Below are positions 1-6,641 of a stretch of DNA of 12,712 bases, in pieces. The DNA is from Bacteroidales bacterium. Its GTDB lineage: Bacteria; Bacteroidota; Bacteroidia; Bacteroidales; Dysgonomonadaceae. The notes under the pieces are model-generated. The model was given only the letters and a program-made list of their open reading frames with translations, did not search any database and had not been told where the DNA came from. The translations under genes and the position numbers were made by a program. The stretch's first letter is position 1, and each line of letters opens with the position of its first letter. The stretch is taken from contig DUUR01000016.1 of the NCBI GenBank assembly GCA_012841425.1, positions 1-12,712 of the forward strand, in the 5' to 3' direction.

Positions 1-1382
1 TCTAGCAGTAGGCGAATCATTGCCAAACGACTTCTTTCTCCTCCCGAAAGTACTTTTACTTTCTTGTCAGATGCCTCTCCTCCAAACATAAAGGCTCCAA
101 GTATATCTCTTACTTTTGTTCTAATATCCCCAACAGCTACATCATCAATAGTCTCAAATACAGTAAGATTATCATCTAGCATCTGAGCTTGATTTTGAGC
201 GAAATAACCAATGCTCACGTTATGCCCAAGTTCTAGCTTGCCCCCGTGATCAATCTGGTTCATAATACATTTTACAAGAGTAGACTTACCTTCACCGTTT
301 TTTCCTACAAAAGCAATTTTCTCACCCCTCTCTATGGTCAGATTCACATCTTTAATAACCATATGGTCGCCATAGTTTTTGTAGAGATTTTCTATAATCA
401 CAGGGTAAGAACCCGAGCGAGGTGCAGGGGGAAATTTAAGATTAAGCTTAGAGTTGTCAATTTCATCAATTTCAATCCTCTCAATTTTATCGAGCTGCTT
501 AATGCGCGATTGCACCTGGTTTGATTTTGTGGGCTTATATCTAAAACGTTCAATAAAATCCTCAGTCTCTTTTATCTGCTTTTGTTGATTTTCGAACGAT
601 CTAATTTGCTGTTCTCTTCGCTCCTTTCGAAGCTCAACATACTTAGAATAGTTAACCTTATAATCGTGTGTATCGCCTAGTATAATTTCAATAGTTCTGT
701 TAGTCACAGCATCAAGAAAAGCACGGTCGTGCGACACAAGCATAACAGCATTAGCCTCATTCAATAGAAAATTCTCGAGCCACTGTATAGATTCAATGTC
801 AAGGTGGTTGGTGGGCTCATCAAGTAGTAGAACTTCGGGCGACTGCAACAAAATCTTTGCAAGTTCAATTCTCATTCTCCATCCACCACTAAACTCTTTG
901 GTTGGTCTATTAAAATCACTTCTGGCAAAACCAAGTCCCATCAGCGTTTTCTCTACTTTGGCCTCAAAGTTATGAATATCAGAAATCTGTAAAAGCTCCT
1001 GCAGGTCGGTTGCCTTCTCAATAATTTTGTGATATGCATCAGACTCATAGTCTGTTCGTTCTGCCATCTCAGTGTGCAGACTGTTCAGTTCCTGCTCCAT
1101 CTGTTGCAAATGCTCAAATGCAAGCGACGCCTCCTCCATTACGGTGCGTCCATCATATAATTTCATTTGTTGAGGAAGATAGCCTATAGTTATATCTTTT
1201 GGAGTTGATACATTACCTTCTGTAGCAGATTGTATACCCGCCATAATTTTTAGCAGTGTAGATTTTCCTGCGCCGTTTTTTCCAGTAAGTGCAACCCTTT
1301 CGTTTTTGTTAAGAACGAAAGATATTTTATCTAAAAGTGTGAAGCCACCAAATTCAACTGTGATATTTTCTATAGAGAGCAT
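1..1382 (-). CDS. ABC-F family ATP-binding protein, C-terminus cut by window edge
   Basis: Soluble tandem ABC ATPase of the ABC-F class, which acts on ribosomes (translation factor or ribosome protection) and not in membrane transport. I translated 460 codons from the ATG at 1382; the reading frame stays open to the window edge. The first domain has Walker A GKNGAGKST (residues 34-42), signature FSGGWRMR (about 164-171), Walker B with LLLDEPTNHLD, and the H-loop in LVSHDRAFLD. A charged interdomain linker follows, containing FIERFRYKPTKSNQVQSRIK, typical of ABC-F proteins. The second domain has Walker A GKNGEGKST, and its signature LSGGERSR falls at about residues 445-452, just before the cut. 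The second Walker B and any C-terminal coiled coil are off the window. No transmembrane segment is visible. The linker and signature wording resemble the YheS/YdiF-like group more than EttA, but the exact subfamily is not settled. It is divergent from the cold-shock gene. Confidence 0.95.
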   Translation of the reverse strand, partial: MLSIENITVEFGGFTLLDKISFVLNKNERVALTGKNGAGKSTLLKIMAGIQSATEGNVSTPKDITIGYLPQQMKLYDGRTVMEEASLAFEHLQQMEQELNSLHTEMAERTDYESDAYHKIIEKATDLQELLQISDIHNFEAKVEKTLMGLGFARSDFNRPTKEFSGGWRMRIELAKILLQSPEVLLLDEPTNHLDIESIQWLENFLLNEANAVMLVSHDRAFLDAVTNRTIEIILGDTHDYKVNYSKYVELRKERREQQIRSFENQQKQIKETEDFIERFRYKPTKSNQVQSRIKQLDKIERIEIDEIDNSKLNLKFPPAPRSGSYPVIIENLYKNYGDHMVIKDVNLTIERGEKIAFVGKNGEGKSTLVKCIMNQIDHGGKLELGHNVSIGYFAQNQAQMLDDNLTVFETIDDVAVGDIRTKVRDILGAFMFGGEASDKKVKVLSGGERSRLAMIRLLL

Positions 1383-1405
1383 TTGACTAAATATTTTTTG
1401 CAAAG

Positions 1406-1437
1406 AAAATGTATTTTGATTGACAAAAAAAATCACA
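1406..1437 (-). promoter_or_regulatory. Possible Bacteroidota promoter for the ABC-F gene
   Basis: Read on the minus strand, TGTG (1437-1434), a 20-nt spacer and TACATTTT (1413-1406) approximate the TTTG/TAnnTTTG consensus with one mismatch in each box. It lies 24 nt upstream of the ABC-F ATG. The upstream box would abut that of the plus-strand cold-shock promoter, giving back-to-back promoters. Spacing is right but the sequence match is imperfect, so this is tentative. Confidence 0.3.
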
Positions 1438-1469
1438 CTTGATAAATTCAAGAATTTTTATTAAATTTG
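1438..1469 (+). promoter_or_regulatory. Bacteroidota-type promoter of the cold-shock-domain gene
   Basis: The -7 box TAAATTTG (1462-1469) matches TAnnTTTG exactly. CTTG (1438-1441), 20 nt upstream, matches the -33 TTTG box at three of four bases. Transcription would begin near 1475, giving a leader of roughly 80 nt before the ATG at 1558. The end of that leader is very A-rich and lacks a Shine-Dalgarno sequence, as is usual for this phylum. Confidence 0.7.
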
Positions 1470-1557
1470 CATCATCGCAGTAAATATTGGCCACCATCCA
1501 ATTCTTTCAATCCGTAGCGACATTATAAATTAAAGAAAAACAATTTAAAAATAAACA

Positions 1558-2001
1558 ATGGCAAAATCAAATTCATTTAGTAAAAGAGAAATAGAAAAAA
1601 ACAAAATTCAGAAAAGAAAAGAGAAACAATTAAGGAGAGAAGCTCGAAAGAACCAACCAGCGGATAGTTTTGAAGATATGATTGCATATGTTGATGCCAA
1701 CGGTGTAATCACAGACGAACGTCCCGAACCTTCAAAAGCCGATGTTGTTGAGCTTGAAGATATCGAAATATCAATACCACCACAAGAAGTAGAAGAGGTT
1801 GTAGGCGACCCAACAGGCAGGGTAGATTTTTATGACGAAAGCAGAGGCTTTGGTTTTATCAAAGAGGCTAACAGTCCACGCAAGTTCTTTTTCCATAAAA
1901 GCAATGCAGAGTATGGAATAGTAGAAGATGACTTAGTAACCTACAGATTAGAAAATGGTTTAAAGGGTATTAATGCTGTAGACGTAAAGCTAGCTAAATA
2001 A
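1558..2001 (+). CDS. Cold-shock-domain RNA-binding protein with basic N-terminal extension
   Basis: A 147-residue protein whose C-terminal 60 or so residues (about 86-147) form a cold-shock domain, an OB-fold that binds single-stranded RNA or DNA. RNP1 is RGFGFI (96-101) and RNP2 is KFFFHKS (109-115), with the usual aromatic residues. Classical CspA proteins are about 70 residues. Here the domain is preceded by a strongly basic, probably helical segment (1-32, rich in K, R and E) and an acidic linker (about 35-82). I recognise this architecture from other Bacteroidales proteins annotated as cold shock domain proteins; the role of the extension is unknown to me. A likely role is RNA chaperone or translation modulation in the cytoplasm. 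The gene has its own promoter and a leader of about 80 nt, and its stop codon overlaps the end of the convergent hisS. The ATG is supported by the MAKS start and the A-rich leader. Confidence 0.93.
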   Translation: MAKSNSFSKREIEKNKIQKRKEKQLRREARKNQPADSFEDMIAYVDANGVITDERPEPSKADVVELEDIEISIPPQEVEEVVGDPTGRVDFYDESRGFGFIKEANSPRKFFFHKSNAEYGIVEDDLVTYRLENGLKGINAVDVKLAK

Positions 2002-3352
2002 ACTCCCCCTTTAATTCCTCAGCTAAAACAGTTTTCTGTTCACCCGAAATCATATTTTTAAGAGTAACAGAACTGTTTTTTATTTCATTTTCCCCTATAA
2101 GAGCAACATAAGGGATATTATTATTATGTGCATACGATAACTGCTTTTTCATCTTAGCCGACTCAGGATAAAGCTCACAGCGTATACCCACCTTTCTCAT
2201 TTTAGTAATTAATGGCAATATAAAGTCAGACTCTTTCTCCCCAAAATTAACAAACAAAAGATCGGTAGAGTGAGAAAAGTTGTTTGGAAATAGATTCAAG
2301 TCGGTCAATACATCATAAATGCGGTCAGCACCAAAAGAAATACCCACACCCGATACACCTTTGAGTCCAAATATACCAGTTAGGTTATCATACCTTCCAC
2401 CACCTGTTATACTGCCCATCTGTGCGTCTAGCGCCTTCACTTCAATAATTGCCCCGGTGTAATAGTTAAGTCCTCTTGCAAGCGTTAAATCAAGCACAAA
2501 CTCATTTTTCAATTCAAGAGCGGTACATTTATTAAAAATGTACTCCATTTCTTCAACACCTTTAAGTCCAATCTCCGAAGCCTCAAAAAGGCCCCTAAGC
2601 TCATCCAGTTTCTTACCGGTGGTTCCACTAAGTTGAAGTATAGGTTGTAGTTTATTTATTGCCTCATCCGTGATACCAGCTAAACTCAACTCTTCATTAA
2701 CTTTCTCCACACCAATCTTATCTATCTTATCAATTGCTGTGGTGATAACTGTAATATTGTCGGCCTCTCCAATTATTTCTGCTATCCCCGATAATATTTT
2801 TCTGTTATTGAGCCTAATAGATACATTAATGTCAAATCGAGTAAAAACTTCATCAATTATCTGAATCAGCTCCACCTCATTTAATAGAGAGTCTGAGCCT
2901 ACAATATCGGCATCACATTGAAAAAATTCGCGATAACGACCCTTTTGTGGTCGATCGGCTCTCCACACCTGTTGAATCTGATATCTCTTAAACGGAAAAG
3001 TTATTTCATTTCTGTGCATCACAACATACCTTGCAAAGGGCACCGTAAGATCATACCTCAAACCCTTTTCAGATATCTTATTGGCAGTCTTCACAGAGTT
3101 GCCCTCATCGATATCATCATTGCTCATGCTGCGAAGAAAATCGCCCGAATTCAGAATCTTAAAAAGAAGCTTATCACCCTCTTCACCATATTTTCCCATC
3201 AGAGTATTCAGGTTCTCCATTGCAGGAGTCTCTATCTGACGGAAGCCATATAGTTTATAAACCTCTTTTATTGTATCAAATATATAATTACGTTTCGCCA
3301 TCTCTTCGGGCGAAAAATCACGTGTACCTTTTGGAATTGAAGGCTTTTGCAT
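1994..3352 (-). CDS. hisS: Histidyl-tRNA synthetase
   Basis: Class II aminoacyl-tRNA synthetase that charges tRNA-His with histidine using ATP, in the cytoplasm. It has 452 residues, slightly longer than the E. coli enzyme (about 424). Visible landmarks: GTRDFSP near the N-terminus (9-15); [13 protein letters not shown] (98-110); the motif 2 region with R131 and [14 protein letters not shown] (139-152); the histidine-specific RGLNYYTG (293-300); the glycine-rich GGGRYDNL (317-324); and motif 3 [11 protein letters not shown] (335-345). A C-terminal anticodon-binding domain follows from about residue 360. No key motif is missing, so it should be active. It is the last gene of a minus-strand cluster, 47 nt after the LEA-type lipoprotein gene, with a likely promoter of its own in the gap. 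Its TAG stop lies inside the last codons of the convergent cold-shock gene. Confidence 0.98.
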   Translation of the reverse strand: MQKPSIPKGTRDFSPEEMAKRNYIFDTIKEVYKLYGFRQIETPAMENLNTLMGKYGEEGDKLLFKILNSGDFLRSMSNDDIDEGNSVKTANKISEKGLRYDLTVPFARYVVMHRNEITFPFKRYQIQQVWRADRPQKGRYREFFQCDADIVGSDSLLNEVELIQIIDEVFTRFDINVSIRLNNRKILSGIAEIIGEADNITVITTAIDKIDKIGVEKVNEELSLAGITDEAINKLQPILQLSGTTGKKLDELRGLFEASEIGLKGVEEMEYIFNKCTALELKNEFVLDLTLARGLNYYTGAIIEVKALDAQMGSITGGGRYDNLTGIFGLKGVSGVGISFGADRIYDVLTDLNLFPNNFSHSTDLLFVNFGEKESDFILPLITKMRKVGIRCELYPESAKMKKQLSYAHNNNIPYVALIGENEIKNSSVTLKNMISGEQKTVLAEELKGEFI

Positions 3353-3383
3353 CTTACTCTTTACTTACTTATTGAATTAACTA

Positions 3384-3414
3384 CAAAGATAGTGCTTTTT
3401 TATCTGCCACCGAA
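3384..3414 (-). promoter_or_regulatory. Likely separate promoter for hisS
   Basis: On the minus strand, TATCTTTG (3391-3384) is a perfect TAnnTTTG -7 box. TTCG (3414-3411), 19 nt upstream, matches the -33 TTTG at three of four bases. The upstream box lies in the last codons of the lipoprotein gene, and the predicted start of transcription leaves a leader of about 25 nt before the hisS ATG at 3352. This suggests hisS can be expressed independently of the two genes before it. Confidence 0.5.
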
Positions 3415-4005
3415 TTTAAACTCAACTGGTATGGGTGCTGGAACCTTAATCAGCGTGTTTCCCACCGTAAGCTTTGGCCATAGCTTCACCATAACTGTAG
3501 TTTCATTAGGTGTGATGCCCAAAAAAGAGCTCATTTCTTTAGTTACCCTCTCTTGCGAGTAGCGGTTTATCAAGTTCCTCAAATCAATACTCACTGGAAT
3601 AGGAACAACCTTAGTCTCACCTGGCTCAATACGAATAGGCATATCCATCTTCCCCTCAACAAACTCTAGGTCGTTAATAATTATTTGATAATCAAGAGCG
3701 TCTAGGAATGCCGCTGCTGTGTTAGGGTTTGTAACATCCATATTTAATGTCATGCTAAATGGTATGTTCTGCATACTACCACCTGCCAAAACTGTTGCAA
3801 TAGATGCAAGATTAGAAAGTGATATGCTAGATGCATTACCAAGTTTCATGCCTGCCAATTGAATGTCGTTCAATGAACTATACTTATATTCACTTTGCGA
3901 AAGTCTGTAAGCACCCCCAATATTATTCATTACATCACATCCAGGAAGGATGGTTAAAGAAAACAGAACAATTAGAGAAACAACCGTTTTAGATATTTTT
4001 TTCAT
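3400..4005 (-). CDS. LEA type 2 (WHy-like) family lipoprotein
   Basis: A 201-residue predicted lipoprotein. The N-terminus is a type II signal peptide: basic MKK, a hydrophobic core, and a lipobox ending LPGC with the lipidated cysteine at position 23. The next residue is Asp. The mature part reads like a single beta-sandwich of the LEA14/WHy type. NMDVTNPNTAAAFLDALDYQ (about 108-127) carries the characteristic VxNPN core, followed by a short-loop IIINDLEFVEGK strand and a PGETKVVPIPVSIDL strand. I recognise similar proteins in Bacteroidales annotated as LEA type 2 family proteins. No enzymatic residues are evident, and the physiological role is unknown. It starts 12 nt after the stop of the DUF2027-Smr gene, so the two are almost certainly co-transcribed. 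Whether it sits on the inner or outer membrane cannot be decided from sequence. Confidence 0.85.
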   Translation of the reverse strand: MKKISKTVVSLIVLFSLTILPGCDVMNNIGGAYRLSQSEYKYSSLNDIQLAGMKLGNASSISLSNLASIATVLAGGSMQNIPFSMTLNMDVTNPNTAAAFLDALDYQIIINDLEFVEGKMDMPIRIEPGETKVVPIPVSIDLRNLINRYSQERVTKEMSSFLGITPNETTVMVKLWPKLTVGNTLIKVPAPIPVEFKFGGR

Positions 4006-4017
4006 TATAGATTAGTT

Positions 4018-5118
4018 TTATTTGATAATTACCATAGTAGCACCGTAGCCATACTCCTGAAAAGAAGCATCCTGATACTGGCATTTAGGATATTTTTTTC
4101 TCAACTCATTAATTAAGCTTGTTTTTAGTACACCATCACCCTTGCCATGAATAAAAACAATCTTCCTGTTTTTAAACTTCAACTCTCTTTTCATTACTTC
4201 ATGAAACTTATTGAGCTGATATTCTAAAATAGCAGCGTTATCCATTCCTGCAGTAGTGTCAATCAATTCATTTATATGCAAGTCAACCTCAACAATAGGA
4301 TTCCTTTCTTTTCTCTCTATACGCTGTCTTGCAGGTCTTTTTGGCTCAATCTGTTTTTCTTTCAATGCACGTTCCATGTCACCTGCCGAGACTAGGATCT
4401 CTCTTTCAGGAATATCATTACGCATTATGTAGTAAACAATTGCATCCTCATCAAAGTAATCGTTTTCTTTAAAACTATGTAGCTTGTAGAATTTCACAGT
4501 ATCAATTCGAAGTTCAACAGAACAAGGATTTTTAAACTTATAAGTTTTCTCATGTTTAAATGCAATAAATTGAACTGCAACCTTCTCTATATCATTAAGA
4601 ACACTCTTGTCAAACTCCTCTAAAAATATTTTTGTATTAGGCTCAACCGTGCCCGAAAAGCGCGATCTCCATGAGTTATTCTCTCTGCTCATGTAATTAA
4701 AGAACAGATAGTAGTTACTATCATTTACAAAATATGCCTCATAAGTGGTAGTAGACAAGCTCTTAATATCCATAGGCAGAAAAGCCAAACATGCCGTTAT
4801 GTTTTCACCCTCAACCGTCTCCTCAGGTACATAATACTTGTCCACTTTTGCTACAGGTGGTGTTGAAACCTCCTTGGCAACACTGTTTACTGGCTCATAT
4901 ACTTCGCTTTCACCTTTATCATCACTATCTTCTGGAATCATACCCATCTTCTCGTCAGTTGCAGATTCCACAACCACACATTCGCTTATAAGCACTGGTA
5001 CATCAAAACCATGCTCATCTTCCACTATTACAATCTGTTTGTTTTGAAAACCTTTCACAGTTCCACCACCCACGGTATTAAGGAATCTTACTTTGTCTCC
5101 TATATATAATTTTCTCAT
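4018..5118 (-). CDS. DUF2027 and Smr domain protein
   Basis: A 366-residue cytoplasmic protein with no signal peptide or membrane segment. The N-terminal ~50 residues (GDKVRFLNTVGGGTVKGF and onward) form a small beta-barrel-like segment of the DUF2027 family. A low-complexity acidic linker (about 53-100) follows, then a beta-rich middle domain (about 105-215). After a basic stretch (258-272) comes a C-terminal Smr domain (about 275-366) with VDLHI (278-282), HGKGDGVL (324-331) and GYGATMVII (357-365). Smr domains are nucleic-acid-binding or nicking modules found in MutS2 and in stand-alone proteins; recent work on relatives links some to mRNA cleavage at collided ribosomes. No MutS ATPase part is present, so this is not MutS2. 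The exact substrate here is unknown. It is the first gene of the minus-strand cluster with the LEA lipoprotein and hisS, and is divergent from queA. Confidence 0.92.
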   Translation of the reverse strand: MRKLYIGDKVRFLNTVGGGTVKGFQNKQIVIVEDEHGFDVPVLISECVVVESATDEKMGMIPEDSDDKGESEVYEPVNSVAKEVSTPPVAKVDKYYVPEETVEGENITACLAFLPMDIKSLSTTTYEAYFVNDSNYYLFFNYMSRENNSWRSRFSGTVEPNTKIFLEEFDKSVLNDIEKVAVQFIAFKHEKTYKFKNPCSVELRIDTVKFYKLHSFKENDYFDEDAIVYYIMRNDIPEREILVSAGDMERALKEKQIEPKRPARQRIERKERNPIVEVDLHINELIDTTAGMDNAAILEYQLNKFHEVMKRELKFKNRKIVFIHGKGDGVLKTSLINELRKKYPKCQYQDASFQEYGYGATMVIIK

Positions 5119-5184
5119 TGTGCAGTTAAATCAATTATTCACCTCCTGTTTAATCATAAACTAATAACCTTAGGTGAAAATATT

Positions 5185-5216
5185 TTTGTTGTCTCTTGCA
5201 AAGTTGAGTAATTTTG
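5185..5216 (+). promoter_or_regulatory. Strong Bacteroidota-type promoter of queA
   Basis: TTTG (5185-5188), a spacer of exactly 20 nt and TAATTTTG (5209-5216) match the -33 and -7 consensus at every defined base. Transcription should start around 5222-5224, leaving a leader of only about 14 nt before the ATG at 5237. That leader is AT-rich with no Shine-Dalgarno sequence. I found no equally clear promoter on the opposite strand for the divergent DUF2027-Smr gene. Confidence 0.8.
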
Positions 5217-5236
5217 CGGAATAAATGAATTAAAAA

Positions 5237-6517
5237 ATGAAAAAAGATAGTGTCTATAAGATAAGAATTGCTGATTTCAATTATGCACTCCCTGACGATA
5301 AAATAGCTAAATACCCATTATCCCAGAGAGATCATTCGAAATTACTCATATATGGAGATGTAAATGGTGATAACTCAACCATTCAATCTCAATCTTTTGT
5401 CAATCTTCCTCACCATCTACCCAACGATACATTACTAGTCGTAAATAATACAAAAGTTATTCATGCCCGCCTGATATTTAAAAAAGAAAGCGGGGCAAGC
5501 ATAGAGATCTTCTGCCTATCACCCTTCAATCCATCAGACTATACAGTAAGCTTTGCTCAAACCCATAGCTGTTCTTGGATTTGTATGGTTGGCAACTCAC
5601 GCAGGTGGAAAACTGGATCGCTTAGCATGATCATTCAAATTGATGGAGATAGTGTAACATTAAATGCAGAAAGAATAAGCGCATCCCAAGGTGAGCAATC
5701 ACCAACTACCGACTCAATAGTCAAATTTACATGGGATAACTCAGCGTACACATTCCCTGAGCTGATAGAGGTGGCGGGCAAACTGCCCATTCCACCCTAT
5801 TTAAACCGAGAGGCAGAGGATTCTGACGATGAAACATATCAAACAGTGTATTCACATGTAGAGGGTTCGGTTGCCGCACCAACGGCTGGACTTCATTTCA
5901 CCTCCGAGATAATAAAAGCACTTGAAGAGAAAGGTATCGAAACAGTACATGTAACACTGCATGTTGGAGCTGGCACGTTTAAACCCGTAAAATCTGAACA
6001 GATTGCCAATCATGAGATGCACAACGAGTTCTTTTCGGTCTCTAAGGATACTTTAACCAAGTTGCTTAACCATAAAGGCAAAATTGTGGTTGTAGGCACC
6101 ACCTCAATGCGTACCCTCGAAAGTTTATATTACATCGGGAAGAAGCTCATTTCAAATCCCAAAATTAGTGCAAGTGATTTGACGGTCAATCAATGGGAAC
6201 CATACGAAGGTGAGAATGAATCGCAAAACAGCTTTAGTTACCCTTCATCTTCTCTGCAGGCTATTATAGATTATCTCGAAGATAGTAAACAAGAGGACCT
6301 GATTTCGTCTACCCGCTTGATGATAGCTCCTGGTTATGAGTTTCATTATCCAGATGCATTAATAACTAATTTTCATCAACCACAAAGTACTCTGCTTCTA
6401 CTTGTTTCGGCGTTTGCAGGCAAAAACTGGAAGACTATATATGATTATGCATTAAATAACAACTATAGGTTTTTGAGTTACGGCGATAGCTCCATCATAT
6501 GGAAAAACACCAAATAA
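5237..6517 (+). CDS. queA: S-adenosylmethionine:tRNA ribosyltransferase-isomerase (QueA)
   Basis: Transfers and isomerises the ribosyl part of S-adenosylmethionine onto 7-aminomethyl-7-deazaguanine at the tRNA wobble position, making epoxyqueuosine, the penultimate step of queuosine synthesis. Conserved blocks are FNYALPDDKIAKYPLSQRDHSKLL (split across 14-37), NDTLLVVNNTKVIHARL (63-79), GKLPIPPYLNR (181-191), EGSVAAPTAGLHFT (209-222), HVTLHVGAGTFKPV (238-251), HEMHNEFF (259-266), GTTSMRTLES (287-296), ITNFHQPQSTLLLLVSAFAG (376-395) and YRFLSYGDSSII (410-421). It has 426 residues against about 350 in E. coli. The surplus is mostly a segment at about 297-355 between the GTTSMRTLES block and the C-terminal core, a form I associate with Bacteroidota enzymes. 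The enzyme is cytoplasmic, has its own promoter, and no other queuosine gene is in the window. Confidence 0.97.
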   Translation: MKKDSVYKIRIADFNYALPDDKIAKYPLSQRDHSKLLIYGDVNGDNSTIQSQSFVNLPHHLPNDTLLVVNNTKVIHARLIFKKESGASIEIFCLSPFNPSDYTVSFAQTHSCSWICMVGNSRRWKTGSLSMIIQIDGDSVTLNAERISASQGEQSPTTDSIVKFTWDNSAYTFPELIEVAGKLPIPPYLNREAEDSDDETYQTVYSHVEGSVAAPTAGLHFTSEIIKALEEKGIETVHVTLHVGAGTFKPVKSEQIANHEMHNEFFSVSKDTLTKLLNHKGKIVVVGTTSMRTLESLYYIGKKLISNPKISASDLTVNQWEPYEGENESQNSFSYPSSSLQAIIDYLEDSKQEDLISSTRLMIAPGYEFHYPDALITNFHQPQSTLLLLVSAFAGKNWKTIYDYALNNNYRFLSYGDSSIIWKNTK

Positions 6518-6529
6518 ACATGTAATTTG

Positions 6530-6570
6530 GTTAAAATGAAATCCAACTCTCTTTAACTATCCTTTTTTTT
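6530..6570 (+). terminator. Weak candidate terminator after queA
   Basis: GTTAAA (6530-6535) can pair with TTTAAC (6552-6557), and a run of eight T residues (6563-6570) follows five bases later. The stem is short and purely AT-rich apart from one G-C pair, and the loop is long (16 nt), so the hairpin would be unstable. The T-run after queA is the main reason to list it. Confidence 0.25.
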
Positions 6571-6641
6571 CGTATTATTGCATAGTTTAATAATGCACTA
6601 AAAGTTAGATTATTTCTCGTTACGGCATAATTCAAGAAGGC

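Noticed and set aside
246..524. A 92-codon plus-strand open frame at the left edge
   Set aside because: It is antisense to the ABC-F ATPase linker and second ATPase domain, whose frame is continuous and fully motif-bearing.
2918..3253. A 111-codon open frame on the plus strand inside hisS
   Set aside because: It is antisense to the conserved catalytic core of HisRS, so its composition is dictated by that gene; no promoter or start context was seen.
5225..5233. A two-codon upstream reading frame (ATG AAT TAA) just before the queA start
   Set aside because: It falls at about the predicted transcription start and leaves almost no leader in front of it; in such AT-rich DNA it is probably chance.
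6573..6580. TATTATTG as a -7 promoter box for tamB
   Set aside because: It has one mismatch to TAnnTTTG, and no TTTG-like -33 box lies 19-21 nt upstream, so it is too weak to list as a promoter.
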